Of a DNA stretch of 64,000 bases, positions 44,808 through 54,074 are shown piece after piece; position 1 is the stretch's first letter, and every line of letters begins with the position of its first letter. The DNA is taken from NCBI RefSeq assembly GCF_023028105.1, contig NZ_CP095491.1:3658001-3722000 (forward strand), in the 5' to 3' direction. The translations under genes and the position numbers were made by a program. The notes below the pieces were generated by a model. That model saw only the letters and a list, made by a program, of their open reading frames with translations, did no database searches and was not told the origin of the DNA. The DNA is from Halosolutus gelatinilyticus. Lineage in GTDB: Archaea > Halobacteriota > Halobacteria > Halobacteriales > Natrialbaceae.

Positions 44808-45455
44808 TCAGGGATCGAGAACCAACTGGAAGCGCCGCTGGTGGGCCAGGAAGGAACAGAGCACGAAGACAAACACGCCCAAGTGGAGGGCGTCGACCCA
44901 GGGGGTAACCGTGGTGACGCCGACGGAGAGCGGCGGCAAGACGAGCGACCAGTCGGTAAACCACGCCGCAGAGAGGAGGGCCGCGGCCCCGGTGGCGAGC
45001 AACAGCGACGGAAGCACCGGCGTGACCGAGACCGCGATCGATCGGCTCGATCGGCGGAAAGCCCGTTGTTCGATGGAAAATTGGACGATCAGAATCCCGG
45101 CGAGGACGCCGGTCGCGACGATGACGCCGGCCGCCGCGCCGATCAGTTCCGCGAGGAGCAGCCAGACGACCCAACCGGTGGTGAGTACGAGCGCGGCGCC
45201 GAGTCGTCTAGGCTGGAGGAGGTCGCCGACGCCGCTTACGGTGGCGCCGAAGACCCCGGTTCTGAGCAGCGCGCCGCAGAAGAGAATGCCGAGCCCCGCG
45301 AGCGCCGTCGTCACGGTCCGGCTCCCGATCACGAGGCCGAACCAGAGACCGACCGCGAGCGCTTCGACCGCTGTAGCCGACAGCGCCGCGGTCACGCCGA
45401 CCACTCGGCGTCGAGTCGTCCGGCCCAGCACCTCCGGCTGTCGGATGACGCTCAT
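44808..45455 (-). CDS. Polytopic membrane protein, unknown function
   Basis: A 215-residue protein with about six hydrophobic segments and short loops: starts MSVIRQPEVLGRTTRRRVVG, and includes LVLTTGWVVWLLLAELIGAA and PWVDALHLGVFVFVLCSFLA. No family motif is recognised. The ATG at 45455 precedes the first membrane helix; an upstream in-frame ATG would add 16 unlikely residues. It is convergent with the zinc-ribbon membrane protein. Confidence 0.7.
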   Translation of the reverse strand: MSVIRQPEVLGRTTRRRVVGVTAALSATAVEALAVGLWFGLVIGSRTVTTALAGLGILFCGALLRTGVFGATVSGVGDLLQPRRLGAALVLTTGWVVWLLLAELIGAAAGVIVATGVLAGILIVQFSIEQRAFRRSSRSIAVSVTPVLPSLLLATGAAALLSAAWFTDWSLVLPPLSVGVTTVTPWVDALHLGVFVFVLCSFLAHQRRFQLVLDP

Positions 45456-45866
45456 GCTCGGTCGCTCGGCGGCTACCGGCTTCGTTATGCGAGGGTTTCG
45501 CACAAATTGGCCCGCAGTCCGCCGAACCGGTTGCCCGCTGTGACTTTATCGATCCCCAATACGTGATTTACTCGGCGCCACGGCGAGTTGAATCGGCGTG
45601 GCGGCGGCGACTCGTCGCCGCGCGAACCTGATCGATCGCGCGGCGTTCGTCCGAGAAGGATCGCCCGAGCCGTTCGCGGCGAAGCGAGGGGTGGCAAGTC
45701 GGAGGCGGACGGGTTCGCCGAGCGAATCGCCCGACGGAATCCGGAGTAGCTGACAGTTATCGGCGTCGAGAGCGGCGGTAGCCGACGTGTAACTCGCGAG
45801 GATCGACGGAGCAATTCGAAACGGTGAACAGAACTATGTACGGGGATGTGGTCGGCTCGGATTATG
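45456..45866. other. Divergent gene-free interval of about 410 bases
   Basis: Promoters for the leftward membrane protein and the rightward acidic membrane protein should be here. I see no repeat, RNA or small gene. Confidence 0.4.
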
Positions 45867-46415
45867 CCCGAAACGGAAGGACAGGACAGGTCGCTATCCG
45901 AGCTCGTCGTCAAGGAAGCCGTACAAAAAGGGATGGACACTCCGCTGCGCGACTCGATCCTCGAGGGCGTCGAAGAGGCGGGCGAAACGCAATCCTCGGC
46001 CCGCCGACTCCCGCTCACGGGGGCACTGGTCGGCCTGGGGGCGGCCGTGGGCTACCTCGCAGGCAGGGAGTCGCTCGACCTGGAGGAGACGCCGCTCGAG
46101 GACGTCCAGGAGCCGGAGATCATCGAGGACGTCGTCGAAAGCGACGAAACGGGCGCGGTGGAATCGATGATGGAGGACGAGGAAGAAACCGAGACGTCCT
46201 CCTCGCGTCGACTGCCGCGACTGCTCGCCATCGTCGGCATTATCGCCGGCGCCGCGCTCCTCCGGCGGCGACTCTCCGGGGGCGAGGAAGAGGAGTGGGA
46301 GCCGATCGAGGAGTTCGAACCCGCGACCACCGCCGGGATGGACGAGGACGAGGAAGAAACCGAAGAGGAAGCGGGCGACGAAGTCGAAGCGGGCGCGGAA
46401 GACGAAGAGGAGTAG
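45867..46415 (+). CDS. Acidic protein with two membrane segments
   Basis: A 182-residue protein starting MPETEGQDRSLSELVVKEAV. Hydrophobic segments at about residues 48-62 (TGALVGLGAAVGYLAG) and 118-134 (LLAIVGIIAGAALL) are separated by a strongly acidic loop; the C terminus is almost all Glu and Asp. Such proteins are common in haloarchaea without known function. An in-frame ATG 21 bases upstream is possible. Confidence 0.7.
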   Translation, partial: PETEGQDRSLSELVVKEAVQKGMDTPLRDSILEGVEEAGETQSSARRLPLTGALVGLGAAVGYLAGRESLDLEETPLEDVQEPEIIEDVVESDETGAVESMMEDEEETETSSSRRLPRLLAIVGIIAGAALLRRRLSGGEEEEWEPIEEFEPATTAGMDEDEEETEEEAGDEVEAGAEDEEE

Positions 46416-46591
46416 GGTAGTCCTACACGCGACTCCAGGCTCGTTCTGCCGGCGGGGACGCGATCGCCCTTTTAAACCCATCCGATCGCCGAACGGCGGC
46501 GCGACCGCGAACCACGGAACGGAGTCCGTCTCGGAACCCACCGAACCGACATCGCGAACACTAAGGGGGCGACGACGACAGTGTGACAGCA

Positions 46592-47683
46592 ATGGAGACG
46601 ACCCATCGCGCGTTCGTCGGCGATGCCCGCGAGCTGTCGGCGATCGCCGACGAGGCGGTCGAACTCGTCGTCACCTCGCCGCCGTACCCGATGATCGAGA
46701 TGTGGGACGACCTGTTCGCGGAGCTCGATCCGGCCGTCGGCAAGGCGCTGGACGCCGGCGACGGCGCCGCGGCGTTCGCGGCGATGCACGACCAGCTCGA
46801 TCGCGTCTGGGACGAACTGGCGCGGGTGCTCGTCGACGGCGGCATCGCGTGCGTCAACGTCGGCGACGCGACCCGATCGGTCGACGGAAGCTTTCGCGTC
46901 TACCCGAACCACGCGCGCATCCTCCGGGCGTTCGAGTCGCGAGAGTTCGATCCGCTGCCGGACGTGCTCTGGCGCAAGCCCGCGAACAGCGCGGCGAAGT
47001 TCATGGGCAGCGGGATGATCCCGCCGAACGCCTACGTCACCCTCGAACACGAGTACGTGCTGGTCTTCCGGAAGGGATCGGAGAGCCGCTCGTTCGAGCC
47101 CCGGGCCGATCGCCGGTACGAGGCGGCCTACTTCTGGGAGGAACGAAATCGCTGGTTCTCCGACGTCTGGACCGACGTGCGGGGCGAACTGCAGGCGCTC
47201 GACGGCGACGCCGTCGACGACGACCTCCGGGACCGGTCGGCGGCGTTCCCGCTCGAACTCCCCTACCGGCTGATCTGCATGTACTCGGCCTACGGAGACA
47301 CCGTCCTCGATCCGTTCTGGGGGACCGGCACGACCTCGCTGGCCGCGATGTGTGCCGGCCGGCACTCGATCGGGTACGAACTCGAACCGGCGTTTCGAGA
47401 GGTCTTCGACGATCGGGTCAACGAGGCACCCGCGCTGTCGCGATCGATCGGCCGAACGCGCCTCGAGCGCCACCGGGAGTTCGTCGACCGGCGCCGCGCC
47501 GACGGAACGAAGCCAGGTTACGAGGCCGAGCACTACGACACGGCCGTCGTCACGAAGATGGAACGCGGGATTCGGCTCCGCGAGGTGACCGGCGTCGATC
47601 GAACCGACGAGGGTTACCGGGTCGAACACGCGCCCCTTTCGACCGCGCCCGACGCGGCCGCGTCGGAGTCGGCCGACCACTAG
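46592..47683 (+). CDS. zim: DNA methyltransferase, CTAG-type m4C (Zim)
   Basis: A 363-residue beta-class amino-methyltransferase. TSPPYPMIEMWDDLF is the catalytic SPPY motif, typical of N4-cytosine methylases, and LDPFWGTGTTSLAAM the SAM-binding motif; GMIPPNAYVTLEHEYVLVFRKG is the middle family segment. From memory of haloarchaeal Zim proteins it should methylate CTAG; the specificity is inferred. No restriction gene is adjacent, as for Zim in other species. CTAG is strikingly rare in this window. Confidence 0.82.
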   Translation: METTHRAFVGDARELSAIADEAVELVVTSPPYPMIEMWDDLFAELDPAVGKALDAGDGAAAFAAMHDQLDRVWDELARVLVDGGIACVNVGDATRSVDGSFRVYPNHARILRAFESREFDPLPDVLWRKPANSAAKFMGSGMIPPNAYVTLEHEYVLVFRKGSESRSFEPRADRRYEAAYFWEERNRWFSDVWTDVRGELQALDGDAVDDDLRDRSAAFPLELPYRLICMYSAYGDTVLDPFWGTGTTSLAAMCAGRHSIGYELEPAFREVFDDRVNEAPALSRSIGRTRLERHREFVDRRRADGTKPGYEAEHYDTAVVTKMERGIRLREVTGVDRTDEGYRVEHAPLSTAPDAAASESADH

Positions 47684-47714
47684 AACTTAGCCGATCGCCG
47701 CCCGTGTTCGGACC

Positions 47715-49382
47715 GTGCAATCCGAACCGGATCTCGACCGATTCGACTCGCGCCGGTCGACGGTCTACGCGAACCGCGGGATGGTCGCGACGAGCCAGCC
47801 GCTCGCCGCGCAGGCGGGCGTCTCGATCCTCCGGGACGGCGGGAACGCCTTCGACGCCGCGGTGGCGACGGCGGCGGCGCTCAACGTCGTCGAACCGACC
47901 TCGACGGGCCTCGGCGGGGACGTCTTCGCCCTCTACCGGACGGCGGACGGCGACGTCGGGGCGATGCGTTCCTGCGGCCCCGCGCCCGCCGAGGCGACGA
48001 TCGAGGCCGTCAGCACCGCCCTCGAGAACGACGCCGAGTTCGATCGGTACTACCCGTCTTCGCGCGGGTACGCCGTCGACGGAACGGAGTCCGGGGACGA
48101 CCTGGAGATGCCCTTCCTGGGGCCGCACGCGGTCACGGTTCCGGGGACGGCCCGCGGCTGGGAGGCGACGGTCCGCGAGCTCGGTCGCAAGACGCTCGGC
48201 GAGGTGCTCGAACCCGCGATCCGGTACGCGATCGACGGGTTCCCCGTCTCGCCGGTGATCGCCCACCACTGGCGAGCCGCTGATACCCTCTTCACCGACG
48301 AGCACGCCCGCGAAGCGTACCTCTTCGACGGCCGGTGTCCGGACCCGGGCCAGACGGTCGCGTTACCCCAACTGGGCGACTCGCTGCGAACGATCGCCGA
48401 AGACGGCGCCGACGTCGTCTACGAGGGCGACATCGCGGACGCGATCGTCGATGAGGTCCGATCCGCCGGCGGGTTCATGAGCCGCGACGACCTCGCCGAC
48501 TTCGAACCCGAGTTCGTCGATCCGATCAGCACCACGTACAACGGCGCCGAGGTGTACGAACTGCCGCCGAACAACCAGGGGCTGATCGCGCTGGAAGCGC
48601 TGAACATCGCCGAGGAGATCGGCGCCGGGGACCGCGCGTACGACTCGCCCGATCGCGTCCACGCCTTCGCCGAGGCGACGAAACTCGCGTTCGTCGACGG
48701 ACACCGCTACGTCACCGACCCCGCGTTCGAGGGCATTCCGCCGCTGGCGTCGAAGTCCTACGCGCGCGAGCGAGCGCGGGCGATCGGCGACGAGCCGATT
48801 CGAGATCCGGCGATCGGCGTGCCGAACGCGAACGCCGAGGATGCGGACACCGTCTTGCTTACCGTCGGCGACGAGGACGGCAATCTCGTCTCGTACATCA
48901 ACTCCCGATTCGCCGGCTTCGGGAGCGGTCTCGTCGCCGGCGAGACGGGGATCGCGCTCCAGAACCGCGGCGCGTCGTTCTCGCTCGACCCGGACCACCC
49001 GAACCGTCTCGAACCGGGGAAACGACCGTTCCACACGCTGGTCCCGGCCGTCGCGAAGCTGGCGGACGACGACTGGCTGGCGTTCGGCGTCATGGGCGGC
49101 TACATGCAGCCCCAGGGCCACGTCCAGGTACTCTCGAATCTCGTCGACTACGGGATGGACCCGCAGGCGGCGCTCGACGCGCCGCGCTGGCGGTACCGGG
49201 AGGACGGAACGCTGGGCGTCGAGAAACGGCTTCCGAACGCGGCGAAACTGGCTCGCCGAGGCCACGACGTCCGCGTCCTCCCGCCGGTCACGTTCGGCGG
49301 CGCCCAGCTCGTCCGTCGGCGCGGCGGAACGCTCGCGGGCGCGACCGAACCCCGGAAGGACGGACTCCCGATCGGGTACTGA
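47715..49382 (+). CDS. ggt: Gamma-glutamyltransferase
   Basis: A 555-residue Ntn hydrolase. The substrate Arg lies in the N-terminal part; the catalytic Thr is in ADTVLLTVGDEDGNLVS, followed by the GSGLVAGETGIALQNRG oxyanion region and GKRPFHTLVPAV. It lacks an obvious signal peptide, so it may act inside the cell on gamma-glutamylcysteine or other gamma-glutamyl compounds. It starts at the GTG at 47715, 31 bases after zim. Autocleavage before the Thr is expected from the family. Confidence 0.9.
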   Translation: MQSEPDLDRFDSRRSTVYANRGMVATSQPLAAQAGVSILRDGGNAFDAAVATAAALNVVEPTSTGLGGDVFALYRTADGDVGAMRSCGPAPAEATIEAVSTALENDAEFDRYYPSSRGYAVDGTESGDDLEMPFLGPHAVTVPGTARGWEATVRELGRKTLGEVLEPAIRYAIDGFPVSPVIAHHWRAADTLFTDEHAREAYLFDGRCPDPGQTVALPQLGDSLRTIAEDGADVVYEGDIADAIVDEVRSAGGFMSRDDLADFEPEFVDPISTTYNGAEVYELPPNNQGLIALEALNIAEEIGAGDRAYDSPDRVHAFAEATKLAFVDGHRYVTDPAFEGIPPLASKSYARERARAIGDEPIRDPAIGVPNANAEDADTVLLTVGDEDGNLVSYINSRFAGFGSGLVAGETGIALQNRGASFSLDPDHPNRLEPGKRPFHTLVPAVAKLADDDWLAFGVMGGYMQPQGHVQVLSNLVDYGMDPQAALDAPRWRYREDGTLGVEKRLPNAAKLARRGHDVRVLPPVTFGGAQLVRRRGGTLAGATEPRKDGLPIGY

Positions 49383-49416
49383 CGATCACCGATCGCGAAT
49401 CGGTCCCCGATTTCCG

Positions 49417-49422
49417 TTTTTT
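49417..49422 (+). terminator. T6 tract after ggt
   Basis: Six consecutive T residues lie 35 bases after the ggt stop, fitting an archaeal terminator. Confidence 0.45.
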
Positions 49423-49484
49423 CACCGGTCGGATCCGATGACGATCGACGCGAGATTTTTACGTCCACCGCCCCCAGCGAGGAT

Positions 49485-52400
49485 ATGAACCGCGGTGTCG
49501 CGAGTGCGGAGACGCTCCCGATCCGGGTGCTCGTCGTCGGCTCGTCGGCGTGGACGCGCGACGTTTCGACCACGCTTGAGAGCGACGTCACGGTCCACGG
49601 ACCGATCGCGGAACTCGACGGCGAGGAGCTCGCATCGACCGACTGCGTCCTCACGGACGATCGGACCGCGCTCTCGGATCTCGAGGATCATCCGGCACTC
49701 TTCGTCGTCGACGGCGAGCGCGACGTCGACGGGATCCTGGCGGACGGTGCCGACGACGTTTTCCCGGTCGGCTCGGTCGACGACCCGTCGCTGCTCGCCC
49801 ACCGGCTTCGAGAGACGATCCGATACTCGTCCGCGACGGTCGCGCTCGAACGGCGGGAGGAGTGGTACCGAGCGCTCATCGAACGCTCGTCGGACCTGCT
49901 CGCAGTCCTCTCCGAGTCGGGGCGCGTGACATACGTCAGTCCGTCGGTCGAGCGCGAGATTGGGACCGATCCGGCGGACCTCCTCGGGAGTTCCGTTCTC
50001 GAGAACGTCCACCCCGACGATCGAGACGCCGTCGTCGAGACGTTCGACGCCGTTCGCGCGGACGAACCCGGTACCAGTCGAACCGTCGAGTATCGGTATC
50101 GAACCGAGGACGCCGGCTGGGGCGTCTACGAGGCGGCCCTGACCAACCGGCTCGAAGATTCGATCGTCGGCGGCGTGGTCGTCTCGGTGCGCGACGTGAC
50201 GCAGTTCCACCGCGTCGAAGAGGAACTCGCCAAGTCGTTCGAACGCGTAACCGACGCCTTCTACGCGCTCGATACCGACTGGCGGTTCACGTACGTCAAC
50301 ACGCGAGCCGAGGAACTCCTGGGCTACTCGCGCGAGGAACTCCTGGGCAACGACATCCGAGAGCTGTTTCCCCACGGCCACCGATCGGAGCTGTACGATC
50401 GGTTCGAACACGCGATCGCGGAGCAGGAATCAGTTTCGTGGGAACGGTACTCCGAGTCGCTCGACATCTGGATGGAGATCAGCGCGTACCCGTCCGAAAC
50501 CGGCCTCTCGGTCTACTTCCGCGACATCTCCGAGCGGGTCGAGCGCGAACAGGAACTGACCGAAGGAACGGAACGGCTCCAGGCGCTGGTCGAAAACGCC
50601 CCGATCGTCCTCTACGTTCTCGACAGCGACGGCGCGTTCACCCTCTCGGAGGGACGAGGACTCGAGAACATCGGCGTCGAATCCGCCGAGATCGTCGGCG
50701 AATCGGCGTTCGACGTCTTCAAGCGGTATCCGGCGGTCCGGCGCGACGTAACCGCCGCGCTCGACGGCGAGTCGGTCCACTCGCAGCGGCGGATCCGGGA
50801 TCGCGTTTTCGAGGCGTGGCACCAGCCGGTCGCCCGGAACGGCGACGTCGACCGGGTGATCGGCGTCGCCGTCGACGTCACGGAACGAGTGCAGTATCAG
50901 GAGACGCTGAACGCCCTCCACGAAGCCACCAGCCACCTGCTGACCGTCGAGTCGAAACAGGCCGCCTGCGAGTACATCGTCGACGTCGCCACCGACGTGC
51001 TCGACATCGACAGCGTGGTGTACCGATTCGACGATCAGCACAACGAACTCCTGCCGGCGGCCTACGCGACGGGACTCGAGGCGACGATCGGTCGGCCGCC
51101 GCGGCTCGAACCCGACGCGGGGCCGGCGTGGGACGCGTTCGTTTCCGGAACGCCGTCCGTCGTCGACGACCTCGATCCAGATGAACGCGGGTTCGCGGAA
51201 GAAGCCGACGTTCGGAGCGGACTCTACGTCCCGCTCGGCGAACACGGTGTGCTCGTCGCGCTCTCGACCGAGCGCGCCGGCTACGACGACGACACCGCCG
51301 AACTGGCGGACCTGTTCGCGACGACGGCCGAAGTCGCGCTCGATCGGATCGGTCGAGCCAGACGGTTACACGATCGCGAACGGGAACTCAAGCGCCAGAA
51401 CATCCACCTCGAACGGCTGAATCACGCCAACCAGGTTCGACAGGACATCGAACAACTCCTGTTGCTGGCCGACTCGCGGGACGAGATCGAGGAGGGCATC
51501 TGCGACCGGCTGGTCGAACTCGAATCCTGTTCGCTGGCCTGGATCGGCGACCCCGACCCGGGCGGCAGTCAGATCCGACCTCGGGTGCAGTCGGGACTCG
51601 ATCGCGGCTACCTCGACTCGATGACGGCGACGACGGTCGACGACACGGCCGCCGAACCGACCGGCAGATCCGCCCGTTCCCGGTCGCCGACTTACGTCGA
51701 GAACGTCGCCGATTCGGTTCGCGACGGCGCCTGGCGGGCCGAAGCCCTCTCGCGAAATTTCCAGTCGGTGTACGCCGTGCCGCTCGTCTACGACGGGTTC
51801 CTCTACGGCGTCCTCTCGATCTACGGCGACGATCGGGACGTCTTCGACGAGACGCTTCGATCGACCGTCGCGGAACTCGGCGAAACGATCGCTTACTCGA
51901 TCGACGCCGTCAAACGGAAGAACGCGCTCGGCGACGACGATCGGACCGAAGTCGAACTCGAACTCGAAGCCGAATCGACGCTCTGCCGACTGGCCTCGCG
52001 TCTCGACGCCCGACTCGAGTTCGAGGGGGCGACGTCGCGCGCCGACGGATCGACCATCGTGTTCGTCGCTGCCGACTCGGGGCTCGACGCGGACGACGTA
52101 GAGGATGCAGCCGCCGTCGATGGCCTGGCCGACGTCTCGGTCATCGCCAGCGGCGACGAGGAAATCCTGTTTCAGTGCCGGCTTACCGGCCCGTTTCTCG
52201 ACTCGATCGTCGACGCCCACGGCGCGACGCTGCGGGGATTCTCGACCGACGGCTCAAGGGCGCGGGCGATCGTCGACGTGCCCGACGCGATCGAAATCCG
52301 CGAACTCCTGTCCGAGATCGGGCAACAGGGCTTCGCAGCGTCGATGGTCGCGCGACGCGAACAGTCCGCGACCGCGCGGGCGCCCCTCGACGCGCACGGA

Positions 52401-52625
52401 CGAAACGCGTTACTCGAGACCCTGACCGACAGACAGCGGGAAGTCGTTCAGACGGCCTATCACGGCGGGTTCTTCGCCTGGCCGCGGAATACGACGGGCG
52501 AGGCGATCGCGGACTCCCTCGGGATTTCGCCGCCGGCGTTTCACAAACACGTCCGCTCCGTCGAGCAGAAACTCTTCAGGGCGTTGTTCGACAACGCGGT
52601 GGTTGAGGGGGGGTTAAACAGATAA
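49485..52625 (+). CDS. Multi-sensor Bat-type regulator: receiver-like, three PAS, two GAF, HTH-10
   Basis: A 1046-residue regulator. In order: a receiver-like domain (about 12-105; no clear phospho-acceptor Asp), PAS domains at about 125-245 (YRALIERSSDLLAVLSESG), 245-355 (ERVTDAFYALDTDWRFTYVN) and 360-470, GAF domains at about 480-630 and 650-815 (CSLAWIGDPDPGGSQIRP), a bacterio-opsin-activator GAF/HTH-linked domain (about 830-970), and C-terminal HTH-10 (LTDRQREVVQTAYHGGFFAW, then SLGISPPAFHKHV). It has no kinase domain, so it should be a one-component or partner-driven transcription factor responding to small ligands, light or redox. Confidence 0.9.
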   Translation: MNRGVASAETLPIRVLVVGSSAWTRDVSTTLESDVTVHGPIAELDGEELASTDCVLTDDRTALSDLEDHPALFVVDGERDVDGILADGADDVFPVGSVDDPSLLAHRLRETIRYSSATVALERREEWYRALIERSSDLLAVLSESGRVTYVSPSVEREIGTDPADLLGSSVLENVHPDDRDAVVETFDAVRADEPGTSRTVEYRYRTEDAGWGVYEAALTNRLEDSIVGGVVVSVRDVTQFHRVEEELAKSFERVTDAFYALDTDWRFTYVNTRAEELLGYSREELLGNDIRELFPHGHRSELYDRFEHAIAEQESVSWERYSESLDIWMEISAYPSETGLSVYFRDISERVEREQELTEGTERLQALVENAPIVLYVLDSDGAFTLSEGRGLENIGVESAEIVGESAFDVFKRYPAVRRDVTAALDGESVHSQRRIRDRVFEAWHQPVARNGDVDRVIGVAVDVTERVQYQETLNALHEATSHLLTVESKQAACEYIVDVATDVLDIDSVVYRFDDQHNELLPAAYATGLEATIGRPPRLEPDAGPAWDAFVSGTPSVVDDLDPDERGFAEEADVRSGLYVPLGEHGVLVALSTERAGYDDDTAELADLFATTAEVALDRIGRARRLHDRERELKRQNIHLERLNHANQVRQDIEQLLLLADSRDEIEEGICDRLVELESCSLAWIGDPDPGGSQIRPRVQSGLDRGYLDSMTATTVDDTAAEPTGRSARSRSPTYVENVADSVRDGAWRAEALSRNFQSVYAVPLVYDGFLYGVLSIYGDDRDVFDETLRSTVAELGETIAYSIDAVKRKNALGDDDRTEVELELEAESTLCRLASRLDARLEFEGATSRADGSTIVFVAADSGLDADDVEDAAAVDGLADVSVIASGDEEILFQCRLTGPFLDSIVDAHGATLRGFSTDGSRARAIVDVPDAIEIRELLSEIGQQGFAASMVARREQSATARAPLDAHGRNALLETLTDRQREVVQTAYHGGFFAWPRNTTGEAIADSLGISPPAFHKHVRSVEQKLFRALFDNAVVEGGLNR

Positions 52626-52692
52626 CCGCGTCTCAGAAACTACGTTACACAGTTAACGGCCATTCTCTTTACACCCGACCCCAAACAGGGCG

Positions 52693-52728
52693 ATGTCTTC
52701 CCACTGCGTATTGGGGGTGCGTAACTGA
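52693..52728 (+). CDS. Possible 11-residue upstream ORF before HalOD1
   Basis: ATG at 52693 opens MSSHCVLGVRN and stops at TGA 52726-52728, overlapping the HalOD1 ATG as TGATG. A TATA-like CTCTTTAC lies about 25 bases before it. This geometry would couple translation of the two, or it is chance. Confidence 0.35.
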   Translation: MSSHCVLGVRN

Positions 52729-53027
52729 TGACTGAGATAACGCCACAATCGCCATCCGCTTCGACGGATGATCACTACGCTGTACAGTACGACCGACTTG
52801 GCGACGAACCGCTTAGCGTCGCCATTGCAGACGCCGTCGCGACCTTCTGCGGCGACGACGTCATCGAACTCGAGCCACTACACTATGCGATCAACGCCGA
52901 CGCGCTCGAGCGGCTCTTCGAGCCGCGCGCGGACGGGCTCCGATCGGGGGGGACGGTAACCTTCGAGTACCACGATTGCATAGTGACGGTCGAATCGACC
53001 GGCGAAATTCGCGTCTCTTCCGCGTAA
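52728..53027 (+). CDS. HalOD1 output-domain protein
   Basis: A 99-residue protein that is a single haloarchaeal output domain 1: DEPLSVAIADAVATFCGDDVIELEPLHYAINADALERLF in outline, then FEYHDCIVTVESTGEIRV. HalOD1 is found fused to receivers or alone and is thought to be a signalling output module of unknown mechanism. It follows the large multi-sensor regulator by about 100 bases on the same strand, so the two may act together. Confidence 0.88.
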   Translation: MTEITPQSPSASTDDHYAVQYDRLGDEPLSVAIADAVATFCGDDVIELEPLHYAINADALERLFEPRADGLRSGGTVTFEYHDCIVTVESTGEIRVSSA

Positions 53028-53044
53028 CGACCCGCTTCTTCTCG

Positions 53045-53050
53045 TTTTTT
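53045..53050 (+). terminator. T6 tract after HalOD1
   Basis: Six T residues, preceded by CTTCTTCTCG, lie 18 bases after the HalOD1 stop. Confidence 0.45.
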
Positions 53051-53095
53051 CCGCCGGATAGTGTCGGATCGTCGGTCGCACCCGTGATGTATAAA

Positions 53096-53106
53096 CACAT
53101 TATATT
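53096..53106 (+). promoter_or_regulatory. AT-rich TATA element
   Basis: ACATTATATTG is a plausible TATA box. A start site about 26 bases downstream would give a leader of about 30 bases for the 35-codon frame at 53161. Confidence 0.45.
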
Positions 53107-53160
53107 GTAATTACACACCGTACGCAATGCCTAAGTGGACCTTTCGTGTCCCACCCCGTA

Positions 53161-53268
53161 ATGGCAGAGCAACCCACCCAGACGATGAAAGACGTGAGCC
53201 ACACGCCGCCGAACGGCGATTCCGTCACCAACGTGTGGCACCGCGGCCACGCGACGGACGCGACGTAA
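53161..53268 (+). CDS. Possible 35-residue microprotein
   Basis: The frame begins MAEQPTQTMKDVSHTPPNGD and ends GHATDAT. It has an ATG, G/C-rich third positions and an upstream TATA box. The phrase 'DVSHTPPNG...VWHRG' feels familiar from haloarchaeal short proteins, but I cannot name a family. In the next 250 bases another frame reads like haloarchaeal protein (RFRVPFSEELPGRVPLPF), so this could be the start of a decayed longer gene. Confidence 0.4.
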   Translation: MAEQPTQTMKDVSHTPPNGDSVTNVWHRGHATDAT

Positions 53269-53672
53269 CCGACACGCCCTCTCGCCGTCGGCGACGAGGC
53301 GGGAATCGGCGATGCCCGGTTTCGAGTCCCCTTCTCCGAGGAGCTGCCGGGACGGGTGCCTCTTCCGTTCGTTCCGCGATCCGACTTCAACTACGGACGC
53401 GGTCGCCGATTTCCGGCGCGGTACCTAGGTGCGTCCCTTGGCTCAGCGATCGATCCCCACGCCCCATCTCGGCCGGCGGTCGTTCGCGCCCGATCGGGCG
53501 TCACCGACCACCGTGGAACCGCGGTTCGATCGGGTCGACGCCGCGAAAACGATCGCGTTACGGGCCGGTGCGAGACGCCGGTACGGGCGCCTGTCCCGCG
53601 GTATTAGTATGCGGATGATTCACCCGCGAAACAGACGCCACGCTCAAATAGCTCGTATCAGTACTGCATACT
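53269..53672 (+). other. Interval of about 400 bases, possibly decayed coding DNA
   Basis: Open frames are Arg-rich. A short stretch near 53310-53410 translates to plausible protein (GDARFRVPFSEELPGRV and PFVPRSDFNYGRG), but without a start or continuous frame from the 53161 ORF. The right end carries the promoter of the SPW-type gene. Confidence 0.3.
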
Positions 53673-54068
53673 ATGACGGAGCGACACTCCGCCACCGAGG
53701 CACCGACGCTGGTCGTGCGAACGGCAGGGGTGACGGCGGTGATCGGCGTTTTCATCCTCTTTTCGTCGGTCGTGTTCACCATGTCCGGCCTGATCGGAAT
53801 CCACAACGTCCTCGTCGGCGCCGCGATCGCGACGATCGCGTCGTACCACGCCTTCCGGTCCGACGAGCAGCGGTCGCCGAGCGTCGTCATCGCGGCGGTC
53901 CTCGCCGTGCTCGGACTGTGGATGATCGCCTCGCCGTTCGTGTTCGGCGTCTCGAGAGACCTCATCATCTGGCTCAACGTGGCGACCGGCGTGCTCGTCA
54001 CGGCGCTGTCGATCGCGGGCGTCTACGGTACGTTACAAACCTCGACGGCGGCGCGAGCGAACGCGTGA
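53673..54068 (+). CDS. SPW-repeat-like small membrane protein
   Basis: A 131-residue protein with four hydrophobic segments. The second half has LGLWMIASPFVFGVSRDLIIWLNVATG, which matches the SPW motif pattern (S-P-W/F ... W-N-x-x-x-G) of this membrane family; an earlier half-repeat may be MSGLIGIHNVLVGA. Function unknown. It converges with the broken histidine kinase gene, ending seven bases before that gene's stop. Confidence 0.75.
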   Translation: MTERHSATEAPTLVVRTAGVTAVIGVFILFSSVVFTMSGLIGIHNVLVGAAIATIASYHAFRSDEQRSPSVVIAAVLAVLGLWMIASPFVFGVSRDLIIWLNVATGVLVTALSIAGVYGTLQTSTAARANA

Positions 54069-54074
54069 GGAGAG

